The notes under the pieces were generated by a model. That model saw only the letters and a program-made list of their open reading frames with translations. It was not told the origin of the DNA and made no database searches. A stretch of DNA of 7,750 nt from CAYZZA01 sp964482685 (GTDB lineage: Bacteria > Bacillota > Bacilli > Lactobacillales > Carnobacteriaceae_A): positions 1 through 7,750 of the forward strand of contig CAYZZA010000055.1 of the NCBI GenBank assembly GCA_964482685.1, read 5' to 3'. Below, one piece after another: positions 1 through 5,682 of the stretch. The stretch's first letter is position 1; each line of letters opens with the position of its first letter. The translations under genes and the position numbers were made by a program.

Positions 1-2
1 GG

Positions 3-95
3 TATCAAACAAATGAGTTACCTGTAGTGGCTAACTTAAACTTGAAATTTACGAAAGAAAAAGAAACATGCATACAAAGAATCGTAGTCGTATAG
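3..95 (+). CDS. possible 3' end of an upstream protein-coding gene (partial)
   Basis: From base 3 a reading frame stays open through 30 codons to a TAG at 93-95. It reads YQTNELPVVANLNLKFTKEK and continues to end in RIVVV. The composition is protein-like, and the frame runs off the left edge, so it could be the C-terminus of an upstream gene. A 30-codon open frame can easily occur by chance, and I recognise no family. If real, it overlaps the first codons of the longest VanZ frame, which would favour the later GTG start for VanZ. Another frame ends at TAG 25-27, so the identity of the upstream gene is unresolved. Confidence 0.2.
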   Translation, partial: YQTNELPVVANLNLKFTKEKETCIQRIVVV

Positions 96-676
96 ACAAA
101 GAAAAAGAAACACTAAAGACGCTATGTAGATCAAAAAATACGAGCATAACTAAGGGAGCGTATGATGGAGTGAAATCATCTTGGAAAGAAAATGGGTATC
201 TTATTTTGGCATGTGTCATTATGGTGGGATTGTTTTATAGTTCGTCGATGTCGTACGAACAACAATCAGTCACCCCGTTATTGAATCGGTTGTTTGTGAA
301 TGAGCCACTAAAACAACTGCTTGCTCCTGTACGTTTTGGGTACGCAGGCAAAGAAATAAGCATCCATGCACTTGGCTATAGTGCGTTCATTGAGTTTTTT
401 TTGCGAAAAGGGGCTCACTTTTTTATTTATTTTTTGCTTGGATTGTCTTGGTTTATGGGCTTGAAAGAAAAACTAGACAGCGTGCCGCTTGCGCTGTTTC
501 TCGCCTTTTTGCTCGCAGCAGGATACGCTTCGTTTGATGAGTTTCATCAAGGACTCACACCAGGCCGAACCCCGCTTTTAGAAGATATCTATTTGGACTG
601 GGCGGGGGCAGCGACGGGGATCTTGATGAGTTGGCTCTTTACAAGCCGGAAGAAGACGCGTTATCGGCGGAGATAA
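68..676 (+). CDS. VanZ-family membrane protein
   Basis: This is a small polytopic membrane protein of the VanZ-like family. The family is named after the teicoplanin-resistance protein of Tn1546, but most chromosomal members have no known function. Numbered from ATG 68 (202 residues), hydrophobic segments lie at about 44-62, 107-131, 140-155 and 178-192. The family signature is clear: RKGAHFFIYFLLG (113-125), YASFDEFHQ (153-161) with PGR (165-167), and DIYLDWAGAATG (173-184). The start is uncertain. ATG 68 has only a weak purine-rich leader and adds a charged 34-residue tail. GTG 170 (residue 35) has AAGGGAG at 152-158 and gives KSSWKENGY just before the first membrane segment, closer to the usual VanZ layout. 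The longer span is given here, but GTG 170 (168 residues) is at least as likely. It sits upstream of yebC with a promoter in between. A role in glycopeptide resistance cannot be inferred. Confidence 0.85.
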   Translation: MHTKNRSRIDKEKETLKTLCRSKNTSITKGAYDGVKSSWKENGYLILACVIMVGLFYSSSMSYEQQSVTPLLNRLFVNEPLKQLLAPVRFGYAGKEISIHALGYSAFIEFFLRKGAHFFIYFLLGLSWFMGLKEKLDSVPLALFLAFLLAAGYASFDEFHQGLTPGRTPLLEDIYLDWAGAATGILMSWLFTSRKKTRYRRR

Positions 677-703
677 GACTTCTCTTTAGCGATGTCTCGC
701 CCC

Positions 704-732
704 TTTATGGACAAGGAAATATCTGGTATACT
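704..732 (+). promoter_or_regulatory. promoter of yebC (TG plus -10)
   Basis: TATACT at 727-732 is preceded by TGG at 724-726, giving the extended -10 form TGnTATACT. The -35 region around 704-710 (TTTATG/TTATGG) is a poor match at 16-17 bp spacing, which is typical of promoters relying on the TG element. The same TTGGTATACTA-like core occurs before the Xaa-Pro peptidase gene at 6556-6565, which supports both calls. Transcription would start near 739, leaving a short leader before the yebC ribosome binding site AAAGAGGG at 767-774. Confidence 0.6.
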
Positions 733-782
733 AACAAAGGTCCACACGGACCACTACACTGAAACGAAAGAGGGTTTTTTGG

Positions 783-1508
783 ATGGCTGGACATTCCAAA
801 TGGAACAATATTAAAGGGCGCAAAGGCGCACAAGACGAAAAAAGAGGCAAAATCTTTCAAAAATTATCGCGTGAAATTTATATGGCGGCAAAAAGTGGAG
901 ATCCAGACCCCACCTTAAACCCAGCGCTACGTTTAGCTCTTGATAAAGCCAAATCAAACAATATGCCAAACGACAATATTCAACGAGCCATTAAACGGGC
1001 CACACAAGCAGGTGAGGGCGAGCATTACGATGAAACCATGTACGAAGGGTATGGACCTGAAGGCGTAGCTGTATTGGTACATGCTTTAACAGACAACACC
1101 AACCGTACAAGTACCAACGTCCGCGTAGCGTTTACAAGAAACGGCGGAACATTAGGAGAAAAAGGATCAGTAAACTATTTGTTTGACCGCAAAGGATATA
1201 TTGCGATTAGCCGAGAAGGATTAGACGTTGACGAAGACACCATGTTAATGAGCGTCTTGGAATATGGCGGCGAAGACGTCGAGACTTCTGACGATGTGTT
1301 TGAAATCTATACCGACACAGCTGATTTTACGGCTGTTCGAGACGGTTTGATCAAAGAAGGGTATGAATTGGATACGGCAGAAATCACCATGGTGCCGCAA
1401 ACATCGATTCCATTATCAGAAGAAAACATCGAACTATTTCAAACTATGTTAGATAAACTTGAAGACGATGATGACGTAACTGAAGTGTTTCACAACGCAG
1501 AGTTTTAA
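783..1508 (+). CDS. yebC: YebC/PmpR family protein
   Basis: This protein has 241 residues, the normal family length, and opens with the invariant MAGHSKWNNIKGRKGAQD. It then carries KRGKIFQKLSREIYMAAK, NPALRLALDKAK and NMPNDNIQRAIKRA (N-terminal helical domain). GYGPEGVAVLV, DNTNRT and GGTLGEKGSVNYLF complete the TACO1/YebC fold, and the C-terminus is acidic (LEDDDDVTEVF). Members have long been annotated as DNA-binding transcriptional regulators, such as PmpR. More recent work on YebC and mitochondrial TACO1 points to a ribosome-associated role in translating proline-rich stretches, so the regulator label should be used with caution. The start ATG has AAAGAGGG (767-774) at 8-nt spacing and its own promoter. 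A strong terminator at 1612-1646 separates it from comGA, so it is probably not co-transcribed at full level with the competence genes. The YebC-before-comGA order is, from memory, common in Lactobacillales. Confidence 0.97.
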   Translation: MAGHSKWNNIKGRKGAQDEKRGKIFQKLSREIYMAAKSGDPDPTLNPALRLALDKAKSNNMPNDNIQRAIKRATQAGEGEHYDETMYEGYGPEGVAVLVHALTDNTNRTSTNVRVAFTRNGGTLGEKGSVNYLFDRKGYIAISREGLDVDEDTMLMSVLEYGGEDVETSDDVFEIYTDTADFTAVRDGLIKEGYELDTAEITMVPQTSIPLSEENIELFQTMLDKLEDDDDVTEVFHNAEF

Positions 1509-1611
1509 AACAGACGGCACAAAAAGTTTACAGCTTGATCTAGAATGGATAAGACCGCATGAACTTGTGAAAGAGAAGACCACCAAGATTCGTGAAAAAT
1601 TTAAATCAGTC

Positions 1612-1646
1612 AAAAAGCCAACGCAAAGAATGCGTTGGCTTTTTTT
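1612..1646 (+). terminator. rho-independent terminator after yebC
   Basis: A perfect 9-bp stem pairs GCCAACGCA (1617-1625) with TGCGTTGGC (1631-1639) around the loop AAGAA. It is preceded by five A (1612-1616) and followed by seven T (1640-1646), so the A/T arms extend the stem. This is a textbook intrinsic terminator. It lies 104 bp after the yebC stop and 70 bp before comGA, insulating the competence operon from yebC transcription. The 1509-1611 stretch before it holds nothing recognisable. Confidence 0.93.
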
Positions 1647-1715
1647 ATTTGGAACGCAAGAATGAAGGGGATTTGCATATCTTGAAGTAGGCTATCCAAG
1701 AAAAGGAGGGAAGGA

Positions 1716-2956
1716 GTGGACATTGAAAGAAAGATAGACACCCTGTTAGAAAAAGCAGTTGCATCAAATGTGAGCGATATCCACGTGATGCCTGAAGGCC
1801 AAGGATATACGTGCCTGTTTAGGCGATATGGGTCCTTACGTCCCGAAGAATGGTTTGATCATGAAACCGGGGCTCGTATCATTTCGTTTGTGAAGTTTCT
1901 TGGCAACATGGATGTAGGGGAAAGGCGCCGCCCACAAAGTGGATCGGCTAGTTGGATGATAAAGAACGTCAAACAAGATCTCCGGTTTTCAACCATCACC
2001 AATTTTAAACAAGAAGAATCCCTCGTAGTTCGTCTCTTAGCCAAAGCAGATGGCGTGGAGTTAGAACGACAAACCTTTTTTGCCGAAGATGTGGAGACAC
2101 TGAAACGGTTGGTCCGGTACAAAAGCGGCTTGTTGCTTTTTTCGGGTGCCGTGGGGATGGGAAAGACCACGACTATGTATCAATTNNNNNNNNNNNNNNN
2201 NNNNNNNNNNNNNNNNNNNNNNNNNNNNNNNNNNNNNNNNNNNNNNNNNNNNNNNNNNNNNNNNNNNNNNNNNNNNNNNNNNNNNTGTTGCTTTTTTCGG
2301 GTGCCGTGGGGATGGGAAAGACCACGACTATGTATCAATTGGTGCGTGCCTACACAAATACAACGCAGCAACAAGTCATTACGGTCGAAGACCCCGTGGA
2401 AGTAGAAGAACCTTCGTTTCTCCAGTGCCAAGTCAATGAAAAAGCCGGGGTGACGTATGAAACGTTGTTAAAATCGAGTCTGCGCCACCATCCTGATATT
2501 TTGATTGTGGGAGAAATTCGGGACGAAGAAACGGCGAAAATGGTCATTCGTGGGGCATTGACCGGGCATTTGATGATTGCGAGTGTCCACGCTAAAAACG
2601 CTAGTGGGGTATTGGAACGTTTGCTGGAATTAGGCATCTCACATACAGTACTGAAACAAACAGTCTTAGGCATTGCATACCAAAAACTCTTGCCCCGGTA
2701 TTGCGCGCTGTGTGAAACAGGCTGTTCGGTGTATTGTACGCATTTACTCCACCAAGGCAAACGTGCGGCTTTGTATGATGTTCGCCATGGCAGTGCCTTA
2801 GAAAGGTTGCTGCAGAGAGCCGTTCTTTCTTCTAAGCAGTCCGATCAAGGCACAAATAAAGGTGGCGAGCCAGATGTATTTAATCAACGAATGAGAAAGG
2901 CGTGGGCGTATGGATACATCACAACCGCTACCTACGAAACCTATATTATTCCGTGA
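1716..2956 (+). CDS. comGA: ComGA, competence pseudopilus assembly ATPase (interrupted by an assembly gap)
   Basis: ComGA is the GspE/PilB-type secretion ATPase that powers pseudopilus assembly at the inner face of the membrane. It starts at GTG 1716, with AGGAGG at 1704-1709. As written, the frame is broken by 100 N (2186-2285). The 55 bases on each side are identical, and removing 2186-2340 rejoins the frame exactly, giving 361 residues, close to B. subtilis ComGA. In the rejoined protein: N-terminal SDIHVMPEG (20-28); Walker A GAVGMGKT (144-151); Asp box EDPVE (173-177); Walker B region ILIVGEIRD (210-218); His box TGHLMIASVHAKN (231-243). A C-terminal cysteine group, C278-x2-C281-x3-C285-x3-C289, may bind zinc, as in related ATPases. 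It overlaps comGB by 47 bp. I see no canonical ComK box (AAAA-N5-TTTT) or convincing promoter between the terminator and the start. Confidence 0.96.
2131..2340. other. assembly gap flanked by identical 55-bp contig ends
   Basis: Bases 2186-2285 are exactly 100 N, the conventional placeholder for a gap of unknown size. The 55 bases before it (2131-2185) and the 55 bases after it (2286-2340) are identical, both running from TGTTGCTTTT to TATGTATCAATT across the comGA Walker A codons. This is what two contigs with an unmerged k-mer overlap look like; 55 is a common assembler k value. Collapsing the two copies keeps the reading frame (codon 157 becomes TTG) and gives a normal-length protein. The gap is therefore probably of negative length, and no DNA is missing. 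Confidence 0.93.
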
Positions 2957-3989
2957 CCGTCCGTTGCTTTCTGCGACTCGTCAGGCGTGGTTTTTAAAAC
3001 GATTTGGCAGTTTGCTGCGTGAAGGCTTTTCCCTAAAAGAGGCATTGTCGTTTAGTCAGACCCTCTTATCCAATGAAAAAGAAGTCGCAGTGATTCGTCT
3101 GTTGTATGTGCACCTTGAAGAGGGATATCCTCTACATGAAGCACTCGCCACGTTGGCGTTTCCGCCTCAAGTCGTCTCTCAAATCTATTTTGCCTCCGCA
3201 CATGGACACTACGCCGAAGCGATATATGCATCTGGAGTCGCTTTAGAAGAACGAGACAAAAGACGAAAGAAGTTGCTGACACTGATGGCATATCCAAGTG
3301 TGTTGTTTGTATTTATGACAGGGTTGCTGTTGAGCATGCGCTCTGTGTTGCTTCCCTATTTGGTGAGTGAAACAGGAGTAGGTCAGACGAGTTGGGAGCG
3401 AATGGGGCGGTTGGCCTCGTTGTTTGTTCAGTATTTTCCAAGCTTGTTGGGAGCTTGCTTTGCAGGGGGGCTTTTCTTGTGGGGAGGCCTGCGCATGTAT
3501 CTGCGCTTCAAATCACCGATAGAACAAGCGGTCTTTTTTTCAACCTTTCCCATTGTAGGGCCTCTTGTCCGTCTGTATTACTCCCAGTTGTTTAGCCAAG
3601 AGTGGGGGCATTTGTACGAAAGTGGGTTGGAACTTCACGACATTGTGCAGTTGATGCAAGAAACAAACATGATGCCACTCTTGCAAGAAACAGGGGCTTT
3701 TTTGGACACGGAATTGCGCAAAGGAGGCTCTTTTTCAGAAAGTATCCAAAAGTGTGTGTTTTTGAATCCAGAATTTAGCCGAGTTGTATCACACGGCGAA
3801 CAGTCTAGTCATGTTGGAAAAGAATTGTTGGTCTACGCAGAAGAATGTGTACAGGAGATGGAAAGACGGGTAGACAAGCTGATGGCCTACATCCAACCGC
3901 TGTCTTTTCTCCTTATTTCTTTTTTGATTTTGAGTGTGTACGGAGCGTTGTTGCTCCCAATGTTGTCTAATATGGAGGGAATAGTATGA
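2910..3989 (+). CDS. comGB: ComGB, competence pseudopilus membrane platform protein
   Basis: ComGB is the GspF/PilC-type polytopic protein that couples the ComGA ATPase to pilin assembly in the cytoplasmic membrane. It has 359 residues, somewhat longer than the B. subtilis protein. Two cytoplasmic T2SSF repeats are visible. The first contains REGFSLKEALSF (37-48) and EEGYPLHEAL (70-79); the second contains YESGLELHDIVQLM (236-249) and RKGGSFSESI (270-279). Membrane segments lie at about 122-150, 167-197 and 327-351, the usual three. ATG 2910 has GAGAAAGG (2893-2900) at 9-nt spacing and overlaps comGA by 47 bp. About 20 residues precede the conserved region, so a later start is possible, but no better one is seen. 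The TGA at 3987-3989 overlaps the comGC ATG in an ATGA junction, indicating translational coupling. Confidence 0.95.
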   Translation: MDTSQPLPTKPILFRDRPLLSATRQAWFLKRFGSLLREGFSLKEALSFSQTLLSNEKEVAVIRLLYVHLEEGYPLHEALATLAFPPQVVSQIYFASAHGHYAEAIYASGVALEERDKRRKKLLTLMAYPSVLFVFMTGLLLSMRSVLLPYLVSETGVGQTSWERMGRLASLFVQYFPSLLGACFAGGLFLWGGLRMYLRFKSPIEQAVFFSTFPIVGPLVRLYYSQLFSQEWGHLYESGLELHDIVQLMQETNMMPLLQETGAFLDTELRKGGSFSESIQKCVFLNPEFSRVVSHGEQSSHVGKELLVYAEECVQEMERRVDKLMAYIQPLSFLLISFLILSVYGALLLPMLSNMEGIV

Positions 3990-4309
3990 AAAAGTCAGGT
4001 GTGGTTTCTGTACGGAAAGATCAAAAAGGATTTACCTTAATGGAAATGATTGTGGTGTTGTTTATCGTATCGATGCTCATGTTGTTAGTCATTCCTGGAG
4101 TGATGAGCTCCCAAGAAAAAGCGCAAGTGACCGGAAAAGATGCGTTGCATTCTGTTTTACAATCCCAAGTAGACTTGTACAAACTGGAAGTGCGTTCAAC
4201 CCCAGACAGTTTTGACAGCTTAAAAGCAAAGGGGTACTTAACCGACAAGCAAATGACTGAAGCAGCTGAGAAATTTACGTTGTCTGGAGACAAAGTGTCA
4301 CCTAAATAA
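3986..4309 (+). CDS. comGC: ComGC, major competence pseudopilin
   Basis: This is a 107-residue type IV prepilin, the major filament subunit. The class III leader MKKSGVVSVRKDQKG ends at G15 and is cut before F16 by the prepilin peptidase ComC (not in the window). The mature protein starts FTLMEMIVVLFIV, with the conserved Glu at mature position 5 (E20) and a hydrophobic helix to about residue 37 (VIPGV). The C-terminal part retains ComGC-like VLQSQVDLYKLE and LKAKGYLTD. GGAGGG at 3974-3979 precedes ATG 3986, in an ATGA overlap with comGB. There is no cysteine in the protein, whereas B. subtilis ComGC (recalled, not aligned) needs an intramolecular disulfide made by BdbDC. Position in the operon and the strong match leave little doubt about identity. 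Confidence 0.96.
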   Translation: MKKSGVVSVRKDQKGFTLMEMIVVLFIVSMLMLLVIPGVMSSQEKAQVTGKDALHSVLQSQVDLYKLEVRSTPDSFDSLKAKGYLTDKQMTEAAEKFTLSGDKVSPK

Positions 4310-4441
4310 AAAGTTTGTAGATAAACGAAAGAACCTACGCATGTGCGAAAGAAATAAGAATCTATATAAAAAGCGCGGAAACTAAAAAATCTATGGACTC
4401 GGTAAAACAATACATAGCAAGGAGGCTTAAGGAGGGAAAAG
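4310..4441 (+). other. 132-bp comGC-comGD spacer with tandem Shine-Dalgarno motifs
   Basis: This is the only real gap in an otherwise overlapping operon. I see no credible small gene: ATG 4341 gives 14 codons, and the frame from ATG 4393 has no ribosome binding site and runs out of frame into comGD. It holds an 8-bp direct repeat, CGAAAGAA, at 4326-4333 and 4346-4353 (20 bp apart). There is an AT-rich TATATAAA (4363-4370) without a good -35. Just before comGD are two AAGGAGG motifs, at 4419-4425 and 4429-4435, 10 bp apart. The second sits 6 nt before the comGD ATG and is the likely ribosome binding site; the first has no start codon at a suitable distance. A weak internal promoter or a processing site is possible but not shown. 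Confidence 0.45.
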
Positions 4442-4882
4442 ATGAACGAAGAAGGGTTTACTTTACTGGAATCCATTGTGGTGTTGTTTATCGTGACGCT
4501 CACGTTGTCATTGCCATCTGTGCAGACACACGAAGTGCATGGAAAGTTGGAAGAAGAGTGGTTTTTTACAGAATTGGAAAGCCGTCTTCAGACCATGCAA
4601 ACGCTCGCTATTGTTAGTGGAACACGGTCGATGGTCACGATGTATCCAAGTAGTCAGCGGATTGGTTTCCAAAACGCCAGTCAGTCATCTGAATCCAGTT
4701 TGCTAAAGGCCATGATCCTTCCAGAAAGTGTGTCTCTCGTTGCGGGAAACGTACAACAGTTTCATTACAATGGGCAGACTGGGAATGTATCGGCTCCTTT
4801 AACCATTCGGTTTCTAGCCAACAAGCGTAGGCGAAACGTGACCATTCAGTTAGGAAGTGGGCGTCATTTGGTCTCAGAATAA
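4442..4882 (+). CDS. comGD: ComGD, minor competence pseudopilin
   Basis: This is a 146-residue type IV prepilin. The short leader MNEEG is cut after G5, giving mature FTLLESIVVLFIVTLTLSLPS with Glu at mature position 5 (E10). The rest is a GspH/ComGD-like globular domain: WFFTELESRLQTMQTLAIVSGTRSMVTMYP (about 36-65), then beta-rich sequence including IRFLANKRRRNVTIQLGSGRHLVSE at the end, typical of ComGD. ComGD is thought to act with the other minor pilins as part of the initiating tip complex. ATG 4442 has AAGGAGG (4429-4435) 6 nt upstream. Unlike its neighbours it is not overlapped by the previous gene. Its helix codons share 20 identical bases with comGC (4475-4494 versus 4049-4068). It has no cysteine. 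Confidence 0.92.
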   Translation: MNEEGFTLLESIVVLFIVTLTLSLPSVQTHEVHGKLEEEWFFTELESRLQTMQTLAIVSGTRSMVTMYPSSQRIGFQNASQSSESSLLKAMILPESVSLVAGNVQQFHYNGQTGNVSAPLTIRFLANKRRRNVTIQLGSGRHLVSE

Positions 4883-5252
4883 ACACCAAGAAGGCTTCCT
4901 CCTTATTGAAAGTCTCCTTGCATTGACAGTTGTGACTCTTGCCTTAGCGGTGTATAGTCCGTCGACGAACTTTTTTCTCCGCCGTGTCACAGAAGAAAAG
5001 GAACAGACCACCGCGACACGACTAGTGTTGGAAGAAGCCAGGCGAGCTAGATACACAATAGAACATAAACAACTCCTAGTCCCCGCATCTTTTAGGGAAG
5101 TCTCTAGAGCACACAGGTTGGAAGACGACACAAGAAGGACCCAGACTCAGGGAGGAATACGTGTCACATATGGAAACTGGACAGAAACCATTACTATGTT
5201 GGAAAAACCACATCCACCAAAAGAAACTGTACCTGTTAAAGCACAGGAATGA
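4857..5252 (+). CDS. comGE: ComGE, minor competence pseudopilin; start at GTG 4857 or ATT 4866
   Basis: This is a type IV prepilin with the cleavage site QEG/FLLIESLLALTVVTLALAVYSP and Glu at mature position 5. After the helix come VTEEKEQTTATRLVLEEARRARY and a short globular domain ending TVPVKAQE. The position between comGD and comGF, and the size (131 residues from GTG), identify it; sequence conservation in this family is low. No ATG, GTG or TTG other than GTG 4857 exists in frame after the TAG at 4851-4853. That GTG has no properly spaced ribosome binding site, because AGGA at 4852-4855 almost abuts it. ATT 4866 follows AGGA by 10 nt and would give MWSQNKHQEG, matching the MWRENKG start I recall for B. 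subtilis ComGE. It overlaps comGD by 26 bp (17 bp from ATT), so it is probably coupled. Confidence 0.85.
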   Translation: MGVIWSQNKHQEGFLLIESLLALTVVTLALAVYSPSTNFFLRRVTEEKEQTTATRLVLEEARRARYTIEHKQLLVPASFREVSRAHRLEDDTRRTQTQGGIRVTYGNWTETITMLEKPHPPKETVPVKAQE

Positions 5253-5682
5253 ACGAGGCTTCACTTTACTTGAAACAGTTGTAGCACTGAGCGTAACGAT
5301 GTTGTGTGCATTGGTACTATCATTTTCATATCGCCACTTTCGTGTCGCAAAGGAAGCAACCAGCACTGGAAAAGAGATGGAGTTTCATTTGTTTGTGCAC
5401 CAATTCGAACAAGACATAAAAGAAATGGAGTACGTTCACCATTTGAAACAAGAACTGAAATTACAACGATGGGTCGAAGACAATCAATCCATAGAAGAGG
5501 TGTACTATGAGCGCTACGGCCAATTGTTGCGACGAAGAGTCAGCAAACAAGGGCATCAACCAATGTTAACGGGTATAGAAGCTGTGAAATTTGATGTCCA
5601 CTCTTCTTTTTTATGGATAGACGTTTTCTTTATGAATGGAGAAAAGCACCATGCAGAAATCCCGCTCTCCTCACGCCAGTAA
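5161..5682 (+). CDS. comGF: ComGF, minor competence pseudopilin
   Basis: This is a type IV prepilin with the processing site NERG/FTLLETVVALSVTMLCALVLSF and Glu at mature position 5. The C-terminal half matches the ComGF family: EVYYERYGQLLRRRVSKQGHQPML (about 123-146) followed by AVKFDVHSSFLWIDVFF, like RKRVDGKGHVPIL in B. subtilis ComGF (from memory). From GTG 5161 it has 173 residues. That GTG has a strong site, AGGGAGG (5149-5155), at 5 nt, but it produces an unusually long, basic 33-residue leader and a 92-bp overlap with comGE. ATG 5170 would shorten it by three residues. No other standard start lies before the processing site; CTG 5227 and CTG 5233 are non-standard options. The ATG at 5249 that overlaps the comGE stop is one base out of frame. 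The only cysteines are in the leader and the membrane helix. Confidence 0.9.
   Translation: MSHMETGQKPLLCWKNHIHQKKLYLLKHRNERGFTLLETVVALSVTMLCALVLSFSYRHFRVAKEATSTGKEMEFHLFVHQFEQDIKEMEYVHHLKQELKLQRWVEDNQSIEEVYYERYGQLLRRRVSKQGHQPMLTGIEAVKFDVHSSFLWIDVFFMNGEKHHAEIPLSSRQ

Noticed and set aside
68..676. glycopeptide resistance gene cluster (because of VanZ)
   Set aside because: No vanH/A/X/Y/R/S homologue is present. VanZ-like proteins are common chromosomal membrane proteins in Bacilli, so resistance is not supported.
1591..1606. ComK box or TACGAATA-like competence box near TCGTGAAAAATTTAAA
   Set aside because: The A and T runs are not in the AAAA-N5-TTTT arrangement. The CACGAATC-like match is on the - strand, points away from comGA and lies upstream of a terminator.
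1716..2439. comGA as a frameshifted or split pseudogene, or two tandem ATPase domains with duplicate Walker A motifs
   Set aside because: The second Walker A copy is an exact 55-bp duplicate at the gap edge. Collapsing it restores one intact frame of normal length, so the apparent damage is an assembly effect.
4021..4503. 160-codon open frame on the - strand across comGC and the spacer
   Set aside because: It is antisense to well-identified pilin genes, has no recognisable protein features and no clear ribosome binding site; it is a shadow of the + strand coding.
4393..4617. 74-codon + strand frame starting in the comGC-comGD spacer
   Set aside because: It has no ribosome binding site and most of its length is comGD read in another frame.
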